From contig CM065806.1 in the NCBI GenBank assembly GCA_033398695.1, forward strand, positions 45,781,001 through 45,845,000: a stretch of DNA of 64,000 nucleotides, in the 5' to 3' direction. The translations under genes and the position numbers were made by a program. A model generated the notes under the pieces. It saw only the letters and a list, made by a program, of their open reading frames with translations, was not told the origin of the DNA and searched no databases. Shown one piece after another: positions 21,106 through 34,113 of the stretch (the stretch's first letter is position 1; each line of letters begins with the position of its first letter). The DNA is from Orobanche coerulescens (taxonomy: Eukaryota > Streptophyta > Magnoliopsida > Lamiales > Orobanchaceae).

Positions 21106-23616
21106 TCTTCTGTAATACCCCAAAAAGGCAGCTATTACAGTGCCGTGGACCCCACACAGGGACCCACCAGGCGATATCAAAATACAGATTAAAGAAGTAT
21201 TATTTTGTGATACCGAACCACAACCAGTAGTTATTACTCCGATTAGGAGTTTATTAATAGTATGGCCAACGGCCTTATGATATACAGGATCTGAAATAAA
21301 ATTACAAACCATATGGAGATGGAGTATACTTCAAATATTAATACAACCCGACAATAATTTAAATAAAGCGGAATTAAAGTAACATTACACGGATTGAAAT
21401 AACCGGACATAAAAGACATGGGCCCCCCGATCTAGTATCCCTCGAACCCTTCACCGTCACCGTGCTCTTCCCGTACCTTGCCTTTGCCTCGACCTAAAAT
21501 ACAACACAAGTATTTCGCCCAAAACACAGGGTCAGATATACATGATAAATGATTCTCCCGACATTATACAATCCACATATATTAGATCTCAAAGAAAAAC
21601 ATCCCGACTACTGAACATACCCCTCGGGCGTATGAACAATCAGTCCCAAATCATCGAACATATCTAATCATACATGGACTATGAACGATTAAACAATGTG
21701 GCTCAAGATGGACATCACAGTACGCCCGATCCGGAAATGTGTCCGTGTACATGTCCAACCCGTATACGGAATCCAGGATATACGTGTACCTAATTAGCCT
21801 CACGAACTGCGTCTCGTGTGCACAATCCAATACTGAAAATATCCACGTATGACTATATAAGTGCCCGGCTAAAAATCCTACACAATGACTAATCGGCATG
21901 CAGATATGATTCCAGATATGTCACGATAAAACATGACAACAAATTCAACAAATCACATATCCAATTAAGGATCAAGATAAACTCACCGAAATGACAACGA
22001 GGACCAAACGAGATCAACGATTCAAAGTGACATACTTGGGAATGCAATCCCATGATGAAAAATGGAATAACGTCAAGGACAATATCAAATTACGAGACAC
22101 CAATTCATAAACATTTCATACACATGAAACATATAATCATCACAAGAATCTAACCATCATTATAACCAAGCAAGATAACTTGCCTCAATACGGAGACGAG
22201 AATAATCCTCCCTTGTCGAAATGAACGAACGGTCCTCGACTAATATCGTTTACTTGAACAATCAACCTTAAACGAAATACATTTTACTCAATAACATATC
22301 TGTATAATTATCGATATAGAATTAGTAAGACGACACCCTACAATCCATTAGAATAGTTTCGCTATCTCAAAATATCGAAGTCTTATACCAAGAATTCTTT
22401 TTACCTCAATTCAACCTTAAAATCGGTTCACAAGACATTTACCGAATGTTGGCATGATTCTTCATAACTAAGAATTTATCAAGAACATGTTAAACAACCA
22501 CTTATGGTGTCAATATCATCCTATGTTGATTAAACTTTCCAAAAACATTACAATGTTGAAATGTAAAAATCTGCACAACTAAGTTCATCAATACATCTCA
22601 TCTAAATTGAATATTAAGCTTATAATAAGGTTATATTAGTTATGAGATTACACCATATTCATGAAGATTATCAAAACCATCCTTACAAAACTGGAAGATC
22701 CATTAATATCATTTATGAAATCACCTAGCTTATGTTTTAGAATTACCACACTAATCTTCTAACATTCAACAAGGTGTTCTTATCATTCCTCATGGACTTG
22801 TGAATCTAAACCATAATGATGTTAAAAGTTCTAAGGTTTCTGAATAAGAGAACATCATTCTATCTTCAATATTGTCAAGTTCTTCCCAAGGTAAATGAAT
22901 ATCAAGTATGGTATTTTGACACTTTATGATAACAATTCCATCGATCAAACCCAGTTATGAAGAAGCTAAATGATTATCTATGTTCTACTGAGGTTACTTC
23001 GTCCAGCAAGATGAGCATAACATTTATATCATGGTTACTATCACCATAGCATCAAGAACACATCCATTTCAAAACCCTCATTTAACATATTCATCAAGAA
23101 GTGTTTAAAAAGTTTAATTATAACCATGTTCTACTTGGTTAATTAAACTCTAAGTGAAATATTCTACACTACCAACATTAATATAAGAAGAATACAGAGG
23201 ATAAATATATACATACCTCTAGAAACGAAGAACAACTCTCAACACCACAAGAAACACACTTCAAGCTCAAGAACACCTTCTAACTTCGAATCAATGAGCT
23301 CCAATCCAAGTTACAATACTCAAAACCAAGGTGGAGGAGGTTAATATCGGTCTGGGGAGGCAGGAGAGGGAATATACGGAGAGAAAATCGAGTTGAAACT
23401 GAAAGAAATGAAAACAGACTGGTCCTATAAATAGACTGCACATGCTTAACGTACGCTATCGAACAAATTTAGAGTACGTTAACACTCTTACGTACGCTAA
23501 CCGGTTAATGTTACGTATGTAAGCGGCTTACGGTGGCTACTGTCTCGAATCCGCAGGCCATTAGCGTACGCTAATTAAAAGGGTGTTACATATGCTATTA
23601 AAGGTTGACTATGACC

Positions 23617-23621
23617 GACAC
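23617..23621. repeat. Target-site duplication of LARD2, left copy
   Basis: GACAC is repeated at 31672-31676. The intact site can be read in the left LTR of A at about 1656-1660. Confidence 0.87.
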
Positions 23622-26311
23622 TGTAACACCCCCAAACCACTCGGGACTATTACAGCGCCGTAGTCCCTCTTCATGAGGATCTACCAGGCTAAATACATAA
23701 ACACCACCATACCATACATACCGACATGGGAAATTAACGGACCATTAGACCGATTTGGTCTTTTACCACAACATACACATCAACCATGCATTACTCTTTC
23801 TCGTAACTCATACCCACGCAGGGGTTAACATAAATCAACATTCCCGTATAAGGGGAAAATAAACACAACGGAAGGACAAAACAAGACATCACCAAATACT
23901 CAACACCGGTCTTCATGTGATTAGTATCGCCGTCTTCCATCATCATTCGTAACGATCCTGTGAATTTATCCCCAGCAACCTACAAGTACTTGGACGCAAA
24001 ACAAACATCCACCCCCCGAATACTCGGGGGTTAGCAAAACTCCATTGTTTTGCTAGTGCAAGTATAAGTACAAAGACAAGCCATACATATCATACTCCAA
24101 GGATATAGAAACCGTGAATATACTTCCCGAGATAATTCACTTGATCAAAACCGTTTGAATTATGAAAGATAGGAATAAAACCATTTTATATCTTACAAAA
24201 CATTTTACAATCTCGGGAGTTTTAAAAACATTTGTGGTTTAAGAATTTTCAAGCCTTTCGAAACACTTAGGGACACAGCCCAAAAATCATTTATTTCCAA
24301 ATACGATTCCGATAACAAAATACGGGGTCTACGACCCAATCATAACATTCCATCCACAATCACGGGGGGTCCGTGACTCAACTTATCCACATCACATACT
24401 CACAAGAATAACCTGACAGAAACTACACCGTGCCAAACATTACGGTGACAACACTCTCACAGAACGACAACAGAGAGCACAACTTTGCAACTTAACCATA
24501 CGGTCGAACTCGACACACCACAGAGCTACAATACACAGAGCAACCACAAGACTCACGTACCCATACCAAATTATCACAGCCAAGGTACACATCACACACA
24601 ACACATTTACTGGTGCCATTCCAGCCAAGTACGATACCATTTGACCGCCATTCTAATCGATGAAATATTCGCCAAATATCACAGTTCTCCAACAAAACAT
24701 TTCAAAGTTAACCGTTGGTACGAGACTCACGGCCTTCGTACTCGCAGAGCCCCGTCGGACATTACTGGGTGGTTAACCCTTGTTCGCGATACTCACACAC
24801 ACGGCAATACGTATCCCTAGAGGCCCCGTCAGACCGTCCCTAGGTGAACATACACATATCATCCACAACGCCACGGGAAGCCATAATTCGAATACTAGAA
24901 TATGCATACAAATGCTAGGTACTTCGCTAGAATGGCCACTTTAACCGGCATATACTCACAATCAATGTCACATAACGACAAGCAAATACCAATGCCAAAA
25001 AACACCAAGTGTCCCAACCTCCTTACGAAGGAGTAACAACTAATATCACACAACGTCACATATTCACCGTACAATTACACATCTCAATATACAATCATCG
25101 GCAAATAACTACGGTCTACTAAATTCACTAAAATATATTCAATATCTCCCGTCACACAACAATGATACACAGAATCAGAAAACACATTTATTCACAAAGC
25201 CTACGAGTTATCTTCGAAGGAAAACCTTTATAAAAAACATACCGATCCTTTTTGGAAGTTCATTAAAACATTAAAATTCCACATATAATCAATTACCAAT
25301 TATCACATCTACGAAATACGAAATGTATGGGCAAGATACTTGCCTCGATACCACAAGCAATGAAACAATGAACGGACACGGTCGGGTAGCCCTCAAACCT
25401 CCAAGAACGAACAAGAACTCGGCAACTCCAGAAAACTACGAAAATAGCATCACCACGGATCAATAACGCTAAACGGAATTCGAATCAACTCGAAAAAACA
25501 ACATGGATCCGAGGGTTTCTTCAAGACAAATCGGGAATCAAATTTCGGGTGATAAAAATTGATAAATGAGTCATAAAATCCGAAGACCATGATCAATACA
25601 ACAAGAATACCAAGAACAATTCATCAATCTCGGACAAAATCAACGAATCATGAAGAAAACCCCCAAAATACCCGAAATTAGGGTTCTAAGAATTTTACCT
25701 TGATTAAAATGGGGAAAGATGTTGGGATGTTGTTAAATCCATACTAGAAACTCAAAGATGTTGATGGGTGATGATATCAGGCCAAAATCCACGCTTATAC
25801 GCTCTCAAGATCGTCTAGATCGCCGGAAGGAAGGAAGGGGAGGAAGAAATGACGAAAGTTGACCTATGCGATCTATATATATCGCAACGCTTAGCGCACG
25901 CTAAGGTATGTGTAGCGTGCGCTATCAGCTGCAAAATGCAGTCCAGAACCCTCTGCCAGACTTCGTTAGCGCGCGCTAATACATGCGTTTAGCGTGCGCT
26001 AATTATACACTGTGTAGTCTTTGCTATTTCGACCACAACTCCTTCGTCCGGACTCCGATTGACTCACCGTTTGAACCATTGGAAAGCTAACTTGATGCTC
26101 TATCATACTGCAAAGATTCAGAACTTTTGGAGTTTCCAAGAATCGATGGTGATTTTACAAAGTCGAACTAATACGTCGATTAATCCGAAACAATATCAAA
26201 ACTTGCTCGAATGACGAAATGTGCTGAACAAACCATGTCTGAAATGTGTCAATGAAGACAAGCAAGTCACTATAATCGAAAAATATAGAAATATAAAGTA
26301 TGGGTATTACA
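23622..26311 (-). repeat. 3' LTR of LARD2
   Basis: It is 2690 bp, from TGTAACACCC to GGGTATTACA on the plus strand. The half-site cluster is at about 25890-26005, with a TATATATAT box at about 25873-25881. Short ORFs on both strands around 24440-24820 are LTR sequence, recur in the other LTR and carry no domain. Confidence 0.88.
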
Positions 26312-26995
26312 TTCTACCCCACTAAAAAGAAGTTTCGTCCCGAAACTTAAAACATAAAACGATCAATGTAAAACAATCTCGGATAACACACTCATTCATT
26401 GCCAACGGCTTGCAATCAATCACATGCAAAGACGTGGTCGCTAACATTCACATCGCCATTTCGAATGATAACAAAACGCATGCACAAAAATCGGTATGGT
26501 TGAACAACCCAAACAAGACATCAATCAAAACGCGAGTTAATCATTGAACAAATACGAAATTCCACAACACGAGGATTGGAAGATCGAAATGAAGTTAATT
26601 TCGAACTTAAGGAAATTACGAAGTGGTCCAACGCTCAAAAATCATGATACGAGATCAACGAATACCGGACAACAAACGATCGAGACATCAACGGTAACAA
26701 TCATATCCGAATCATAACGTAATGTAAATCGAATAACATCCCCGAAGTCCACAGCACGAATCAAGACAATATATGATCCGATAAAAACGACATGATATAC
26801 ATTTTCATAAGATTCACAGGAGCGGAGCCGAATTTAGAAAAGTCACAACGACAAACGGATTAACCCGAAACAATACTGCAACTCGTTCGAACAACAAAAA
26901 GTGAAGAGTAGAACAAGTCCAGAAAATATCGACGAACACAAGCGAGCCGATAGAGTCGAACAAAACGAAAGCGAAAAAAAAATATGGGTATTACA
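26312..26995 (-). repeat. Segment A of LARD2 (internal, LTR-start-like copy)
   Basis: In element orientation this 684 bp starts with TGTAATACCC at 26995, like an LTR, and ends with the box GTTTCGGGACGAAAC and AGTGGGGTAGAA before the 3' LTR. It is homologous to 4691-5395 and 15248-15952 of LARD1, where it is part of the LTR. In LARD2 it is not repeated at the 5' end, so here it is internal. Confidence 0.8.
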
Positions 26996-28959
26996 CCATA
27001 TCACCTATAAAAGAGGTTTCGTCCCCGAAACCTAAATAACAAGAACGAAGTGCTAGAATAGCAACCTTCTCGGAAACCTTCTCTTGGTCTCGCATCTGAT
27101 CTCCATGACTGTCTGTACCGCGGTCACGACCGCGCCTTTTGCCCCTCGGCATATTAAGCGGATACTCACTCAATACAATGGTACAACATCGCAAAATAAT
27201 ATACCAAATTGCCAACTCGGCTTAACATATCACATGAGACAACTAATAGCAACTCGATAAGAAGATCTACGAGGTATCCTTTTACATGATATCCTTTGAA
27301 AATACTTGGATTTGCATGTTTATTCAAAATAAAACTTTGAAAGTATTTTTGGTACCTCGGACTTTTTGTCAAAACTTGTAAACAAAAGACTTTAACCGTC
27401 TCCTTTTGGAATTATTTGCAAAACAATATATCCTTGCAACTGCTACTATTAAAATAACCATGCCACTACACATCATCATCACCGTTAATAACAAACAATG
27501 TAACCATGAAAGATCCTCAAACCATTCGTACAAGCACTAAATATTCCCACCAATCATCAATCATTGGGGTGATTCAAGATCACGCACGATAACTAGCTCA
27601 GTATAGAAAACTTTTCCAAATCCGAGTTTGAAGTTTAAATCGAGTAGATCCTTCATCTTTCACAATATATTTTTGAAAATAAAAATTGTATTGGTTCTTG
27701 AAAATAAAAAATTTTGATAATGTGAAAGATTTCTGAAAATCAGGTACTCGAATCATTTGAAAATACAACAGTACGTCAAAAATTATTTTTGAAAATCTTC
27801 TCAACACTACACAATAATCAACGACGGTAACATTTACAAAATGTTCAAAGATACTTTAAAACGACTCTTTCAATACCGTCGGGGTTCCTTTAGGAAATTT
27901 AAGGCCAGCTCGCCAATTTTAAACGATTTTCAAAGTCCACACGAAGCCACCAATTAAGCAAACCGTCAAAACTTTATGAAATTTAATTTTCCACAACTCG
28001 CTCAAGTTTATAAAATTCTCAGAAAAGCGTTTTCGAATACACACACAACAGACATAATTTACCATTTTATCAAAATACGATTCATTACCATCAAATCCAA
28101 TCACACGTCGATATCATATATCCACATAATTACAGTATCGCACAAGCATCCGTCAAAAGATAATTAACATCTAAAACTGAAATCCTACCTCTCAGTAATG
28201 AGGACTCTCACAACAAGTGCATTTAGGACGACTTAATGTTCACACCACTAACTTAATCATAATTTTGAGCATTATTGACCATATAATAATGCCAACATCA
28301 CTACATACCCCCGAGCCGACGATCATGAAATCAAAAAGTCGAAAGCAAGAGCCACGTTTCGAGTAAATTTTTGGTAGACCTCATTTGAGTCTTTAAAATC
28401 AAATTTTGAAAACTTGCAATGCAAGATGAAAATAAAATATAAGTAGTTAAGTTCTAAAAAAAAGTCCGGTCTCGAGGTCATCATACGAAATCAAAAATTT
28501 TCCTTTCTTGAAGGATGTTTTAAAACAAAATTTACGTGACTCTTCAAAAATAACTAAACTTTGAAATATCACATTGACAAACTTTCCTTGCGGGATCACA
28601 CCAAGCCGTTACTCCAGTAAAACGATTCACACAATATATATACACATTTATACACCTATATCACTTTTTATTCCATTACAACACAAGAATCAACAAACAC
28701 GGATTGCATATTCACAATTCACATTTAAACTCCACATAATAACACATAATCACACAAGCTCGTATAACACGAGAGCAACAAAGTAGGGAGACTTACATCC
28801 ACAGACCGCATGAAGATGATGGTTGCACCTCGATACTAATCACGACCGACACCTCAAACGACGCGTCGCGACACGACTCAGTCAGACAAAATCTGACAAG
28901 ACAAGACAAGGCCCGACAACACACAACTCGACCCGACGGCCTAGGTTCCAGCAACCTAA
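26996..28959 (-). other. LARD2 internal region (non-coding)
   Basis: About 2 kb without gag, protease, RT or integrase reading. It includes the box GTTTCGGGGACGAAAC at its 3' end (about 27015-27030), the GAGGTACC block (about 27353-27360) shared with LARD1 and LARD3, and several A/T homopolymer tracts at about 27640-27800 and 28380-28560. Confidence 0.75.
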
Positions 28960-28971
28960 GCTCTGATACCA
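28960..28971 (-). other. Primer-binding site of LARD2
   Basis: On the minus strand TGGTATCAGAGC lies 5 bp after the LTR end at 28977. It is an exact initiator tRNA-Met complement. Confidence 0.9.
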
Positions 28972-28976
28972 TATTC

Positions 28977-31671
28977 TGTAACACCCCTAAACCACTCGGG
29001 ACTATTACAGCGCCGTAGACCCTCTTCATGAGGATCTACCAGGCTAAATACATAAACACCACCATACCATACATACCGACATGGGAAATTAACGGACCAT
29101 TAGACCGATTTGGTCTTTTACCACAACATACACATCAACCATACATTACTCTTTCTCGTAACTCATACCCACGCAGGGGTTAACATAAATCAACATTCCC
29201 GTATAAGGGGAAAATAAACACAACGGAAGGACAAAACAAGACATCACCAAATACTCAACACCGGTCTTCATGTGATTAGTATCGCCGTCTTCCATCATCA
29301 TTCGTAACGATCCTGTGAATTTCTCCCCAGCAACCTGCAAGTACCTGGACGCAAAACAGACATCCACCCCCCAAATACTCGGGGGTTAGCAAAACTCCAT
29401 TGTTTTGCTAGTGCAAGTATAAGTACAAAGACAAGCCATACATATCATACTCCAAGGATATAGAAACCGTGAATATACTTCCCGAGATAATTCACTTGAT
29501 CAAAACCGTTTGAATTATGAAAGATAGGAATAAAACCATTTTATATCTTACAAAACATTTTACAATCTCGGGAGTTTTAAAAACATTTGTGGTTTAAGAA
29601 TTTTCAAGCCTTTCGAAACACTTAGGGACACAGCCCAAAAATCATTTATTTCCAAATACGATTCCGATAACAAAATACGGGGTCTACGACCCAATCATAA
29701 CATTCCATCCACAATCACGGGGGGTCCGTGACTCAACTTATCCAGATCACATACTCACAAGAATAACCTGACAGAAACTACACCGTGCCAAACATTACGG
29801 TGACAACACTCTCACAGAACGACAACAGAGAGCACAACTTTGCAACTTAACCATACGGTCGAACTCGACACACCACAGAGCTACAATACACAGAGCAACC
29901 ACAAGACTCACGTACCCATACCAAATTATCACAGCCAAGGTACACATCACACACAACACATTTACTGGTGCCATTCCAGCCAAGTACGATACCATTTGGA
30001 CTGCCATTCTAATCAGATGAAATATGCGCCAAAAATCACAGTTCTCCAACAAAACATTTCAAAGTTAACCGTTGGTATGAGACTCACGGCCGTCGTACCC
30101 CGCAGAGCCCCGTCGGACATCCCTGGGTGGTTAACCCTAGTTCGCGATACGCACACACACGGCAATACGTATCCCTAGAGGCCCCGTCAGACCGTCCCTA
30201 GGTGAACATACACATATCATCCACAACGCCACGGGAAGCCATAATTCGAATACTAGAATATGCATACAAATGCTAGGTACTTCGCTAGAATGGCCACTTT
30301 AACCGGCATATACTCACAATCAATGTCACATAACGACAAGCAAATATCAATGCCAAAAAACACCAAGTGTCCCAACCTCCTTACGAAGGAGTAACAACTA
30401 ATATCACACAACGTCACATATTCACCGTACAATTACACATCTCAATATACAATCATCGGCAAATAACTACGGTCTACTAAATTCACTAAAATATATTCAA
30501 TATCTCCCGTCACACAACAATGATACACAGAATCAGAAAACACATTTATTCACAAAGCCTACGAGTTATCTTCGAAGGAAAACCTTTATAAAAAACATAC
30601 CGATCCTTTTTGGAAGTTCATTAAAACATTAAAATTCCACATATAATCAATTACCAATTATCACATCTACGAAATACGAAATGTATGGGCATGATACTTG
30701 CCTCGATACCACAAGCAATGAAACGACGAACGGACACGGTCGGGTAGCCCTCAAACCTCCAAGAACGAACAAGAACTCGGCAACTCCAGAAAACTACGAA
30801 AATAGCATCACCACGGATCAATAACGCTAAACGGAATTCGAATCAACTCGAAAAAACAACATGGATCCGAGGGTTTCTTCAAGACAAATCGGGAATCAAA
30901 TTCCGGGTGATAAAAATTGATAAATGAGTCATAAAATCCGAAGACCATGATCAATACAACAAGAATACCAAGAACAATTCATCAATCTCGGACAAAATCA
31001 ACGAATCATGAAGAAAACCCCCAAAATACCCGAAATTAGGGTTCTAAGAATTTTACCTTGATTAAAATGGGGAAAGATGTTGGGATGTTGTTAAATCCAT
31101 ACTAGAAACTCAAAGATGTTGATGGGTGATGATATCAGGCCAAAATCCACGCTTATACGCTCTCAAGATCGTCTAGATCGCCGGAAGGAAGGAAGGGGAG
31201 GAAGAAATGACGAAAGTTGACCTATGCAGTCCTATATATACTGCCAACAGTTAGCGCACGCTAAGGTATGTGTAGCGTGCGCTATCGGCTGCAAAATGCA
31301 GTCCAGAACCCTCTGCCAGACTTCGTTAGCGCGCGCTAATACATGCGTTTAGCGTGCGCTAATTATACACTGTGTAGTCTTTGCTATTTCGACCACAACT
31401 TCTTCGTCCGGACTCCGATTGACTCACCGTTTGAACCATTGGAAAGCTAACTTGATGCTCTATCATACTGCAAAGATTCAGAACTTTTGGAGTTTCCAAG
31501 AATCGATGGTGATTTTACAAAGTCGAACTAATACGTCGATTAATCCGAAACAATATCAAAACTTGCTCGAATGACGAAATATGCTGAACAAACCATGTCT
31601 GAAATGTGTCAATGAAGACAAGCAAGTCACTATAATCGAAAAATATAGAAATATAAAGTATGGGTATTACA
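28977..31671 (-). repeat. 5' LTR of LARD2
   Basis: It is 2695 bp with the same ends as the 3' copy. On the minus strand U3 carries half-site motifs at 31252-31366, and TATATATA at 31233-31240 lies directly downstream of them. The outer end adjoins GACAC at 31672. Confidence 0.88.
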
Positions 31672-31676
31672 GACAC
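31672..31676. repeat. Target-site duplication of LARD2, right copy
   Basis: GACAC matches 23617-23621, and the element A LTR continues with GACAGCCCAGGC as at 1656-1670. Confidence 0.87.
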
Positions 31677-32030
31677 GACAGCCCAGGCATCATACACGTG
31701 CATGCCAGCGGATAACAGGTTCACGTGCGGAAGTCAACTGATGTCAGATTCTCTCTTAGCGTACGCAACAGATAAAGCATTACGTACGTTAAGGCACAAG
31801 ATTAATGTACGTTAATCCTTCTATGTAGCGTACGCTACACCGCCAGAAAAGGCCCAAAAATGCAACTCTCCCTTAACATTGAATCATCAAGTATGAAGTG
31901 AAATAACAACGATACGAAGCTCAGATCTATAACACCTCAACATAATACTGAATGAAACGATCCACGATATTCAAATTACTCGAGTAATACAACGACAGAT
32001 AAAAATGAAGAATTACAGTCGGATATTACA

Positions 32031-33841
32031 CGTTAACAGTCTTATGTGTATCTAATACTTTTTGCTCCTTAACCTTATTTAATTTAGCATTTTCTTGATT
32101 GGGAGTGTTTGAGTTTTCCTTAAACAGTACAGGGCTACTTTCAGGAATAACAAACTTAACAGGTTTGATTCTTGACTTAATCTTGTCAACTACCTATTTA
32201 TAAGTACTACTTCATTATTCTCAGTGATGGCATTATTTATGATAGGTTCTTATCTTCACATTTGTCATAACCACGACATGCAGACTGATACATATTTTGG
32301 TCACTGAGAATATTTTGCACTTTTCTACCTGAATTAGTCCACACTTTAAATTTTTCTTTTTCAGCCTCTAGATTTTTCTTTACAGTTTCAAGGGCTTTAA
32401 AGAATTCATTATAATTGTGTTTGGACTTTTCAGCTTCACTTTTATACTCTTCCATTTTAATTAATTCAGACTCTAGAAATTCATTTCCTTTTGTCAATTC
32501 AGTTTCAGTATTTCTAAGACTCTCATTTTCACTTGAGAGTGACCTAAAATTAGCAAGTAAATTTTAATCTCAACATGAATTTCCTTGACATCTTCATAGT
32601 CTAAATCATTAATGGGTTCAGAAGAGAATATTGATACCTAAGATGGAGATGCAAGTGAGCTTGCTGATCCACTGGATTTAGTTGAGGATATTGCCATCAA
32701 TGCATGGTTGTCATAGTCAATTTCATCCTCAGAGCTGCTACTTGAATCAGCCCAATCACTTCCAGTAGTCATGAACGCCTTTCCTTTGCCCTTGTATTTG
32801 GCCTTCTTACACTCACTAGCAAAGTGACCCAACTCATTGCAATTAAAACACTTAACCTTTGCCTTATCAAGCTTGATTATGTTTCCCTTGCTTTTCTCAG
32901 CCTTCTTGCTTTCTTTCTTTTCAAATGGTTTTTTGCTAGATTTCTTTCCTTTTTAAGAAATTCATCTTCTTGAAATTCTTAGCAAACATGGCCATTATCT
33001 CATTCATACCAACCTCAGAATCACTATCAAAGTCTTAAAAATCACTTGACTCTGATACTGCTACAACTTTGATTTTCTTCTTGAATCTATCTTCACAGGC
33101 CCATGCTCCTTCCCATCTATAGCTTTCTTTTTCATTTGCTCAATCATGAGAGCAACAGAGTCATTTCTACTTTTTCTCTGTTGTTTCTCAAGATCATAAG
33201 ATTTCAATCTACCCTAGACAGCTTCTAGAGAAACTTCATCAATATTTCTAGTTTCTATTATTGCAGTGGTCTTGTTATCCCAATCTTCAGGAAGAGCCCT
33301 CATGAATTTATCATTATAATCTTCCTTTCCATAAGTTTTGCCAAGTAGGGCTAGGTTTCAACAGTTTGGTGAATCTATCATACAGATATGTTAAGGACTC
33401 ACCAGGTTTAGCCACAAAATACTCATATTCAAGAATGAGTAATGATCTTAAATTCTTCTTTACATCTTTTGTACCCTCACAATGAACCTGAAGCTTTTCC
33501 CACATCTCTTGTGCAGATTTGCAAGAAATAACACAGTTTGTGAGAACTGAATCTAGACTATTGAAGAGAATGTTTTTGACTTTAGCATCTTTAAGAACAT
33601 TATCCATGTCCTCCTTAGTCCACTCTGATTTGGCTTTTGGTACCATGTGTTCAGAAATGACTTTACCATCAGCCTCAATGATTTAAGGGACAAACTTCTC
33701 GGGGACATATGGACCATCAGTTATCATGCCAAGAAAATCTGGATCTGTTGCTTTTAGGTGATGCAACATCTTAACCCTCCAGTTAGAGTATTCATTTCTT
33801 TTGAGCATTGGAATTTTGGTGTTACCATATTTTCCAGACAT
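32031..33841 (-). pseudogene. Copia G gag remnant (Ty1/copia)
   Basis: The start MSGKYGNTKIPML is at 33841. The capsid region follows with EYSNWRVKMLHHL, the UBN2-type stretch CKSAQEMWEKLQVHCEG, LILEYEYFVAKPGESL and FMRALPEDWDNKT. Next is one knuckle region ending in GHFASECKKAK at about 32820, an acidic SSSSSEDEIDYDNHA stretch, and a long coiled coil at about 32530-32290 (ESELIKMEEYKSEAEKSKHN). Several stops and frameshifts break it. Element A abuts it at 32030, so A probably inserted into this copia. The remaining pol should lie left of the window. Confidence 0.78.
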
Positions 33842-34113
33842 CTTAGTAGATCTTTTTGATTTAACGCTTAGTTCCCGAGTTTAACTTAACGAGAGGAAAG
33901 AAGGGAAATGGATGAGAAAAAATATTTGATATTCCTGAGTTTTTTAATGAAAAGAAACGGAAAGAAATGGAAGGAAAAACTTTCCTTCCGATTTGGAAGG
34001 ATTTGGAGAGAAAAGAACAAAATGGTTAATTTTCCATTCACTTCCTTCCAACCCTGGAACACAAAATACAAATTCCCTTCACTTTTCTTTATCTTCTTTT
34101 CTCTCCTAACTTT
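33842..34113. other. Unassigned low-complexity stretch between copia G and LARD3
   Basis: The first 45 bp may be leader of copia G. From about 33890 the plus strand is strongly purine-rich (GGAAAGAAGGGAAATGG) and later pyrimidine-rich (CCTAACTTTCTTTCC), with an internal inverted repeat GGAAGGAAAAACTTTCCTTCC-like at about 33970-33990. It could be a small fold-back element with weak inverted ends. I found no clear target duplication. Confidence 0.35.

Larger units (their letters stand above)
23622..31671 (-). mobile_element. LARD2: complete non-coding LTR element in the 5' LTR of element A
   Basis: It has 3' LTR 23622-26311, internal region 26312-28976 and 5' LTR 28977-31671, flanked by GACAC. 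It is 8050 bp, of which about two thirds is LTR. The LTRs look about 99% identical by eye, so insertion was recent. There is no gag or pol reading in any frame. It belongs to the same family as LARD1. It uses the short LTR (segment B only), and segment A lies inside the internal region next to the 3' LTR. Confidence 0.9.
1..32030 (-). mobile_element. Element A: Tekay/Del-like Ty3/gypsy chromovirus, nested and defective
   Basis: On the minus strand the order is 5' LTR (right), PBS, gag, protease, RT, RNase H, integrase, chromodomain-like tail, polypurine tract, 3' LTR (left, cut by the window edge). The gag-PR-RT-RH-IN order, the tail after integrase, the long LTRs (about 2.87 kb without the insertion) and the initiator-Met PBS fit the Tekay (Del) chromovirus lineage; the lineage name is inference from these traits. 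The element is split by LARD1 at 4691-16632, a hAT at 18134-20105 and LARD2 at 23622-31671. Each of these has a target-site duplication, and the A sequence rejoins cleanly around it. Many in-frame stops make it non-autonomous now. The right outer target site would be CGTTA at 32031-32035; the left one is outside the window. Confidence 0.85.
21111..32030 (-). repeat. 5' LTR of element A, split by LARD2
   Basis: The pieces 21111-23621 and 31677-32030 together make an LTR of about 2865 bp. On the plus strand it starts TGTAATACCC beside the PBS and ends GGATATTACA at 32030. It is colinear with 1-2014 after LARD2 (23622-31671) and one GACAC copy are removed. The split falls inside the palindrome cluster. 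Confidence 0.87.
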
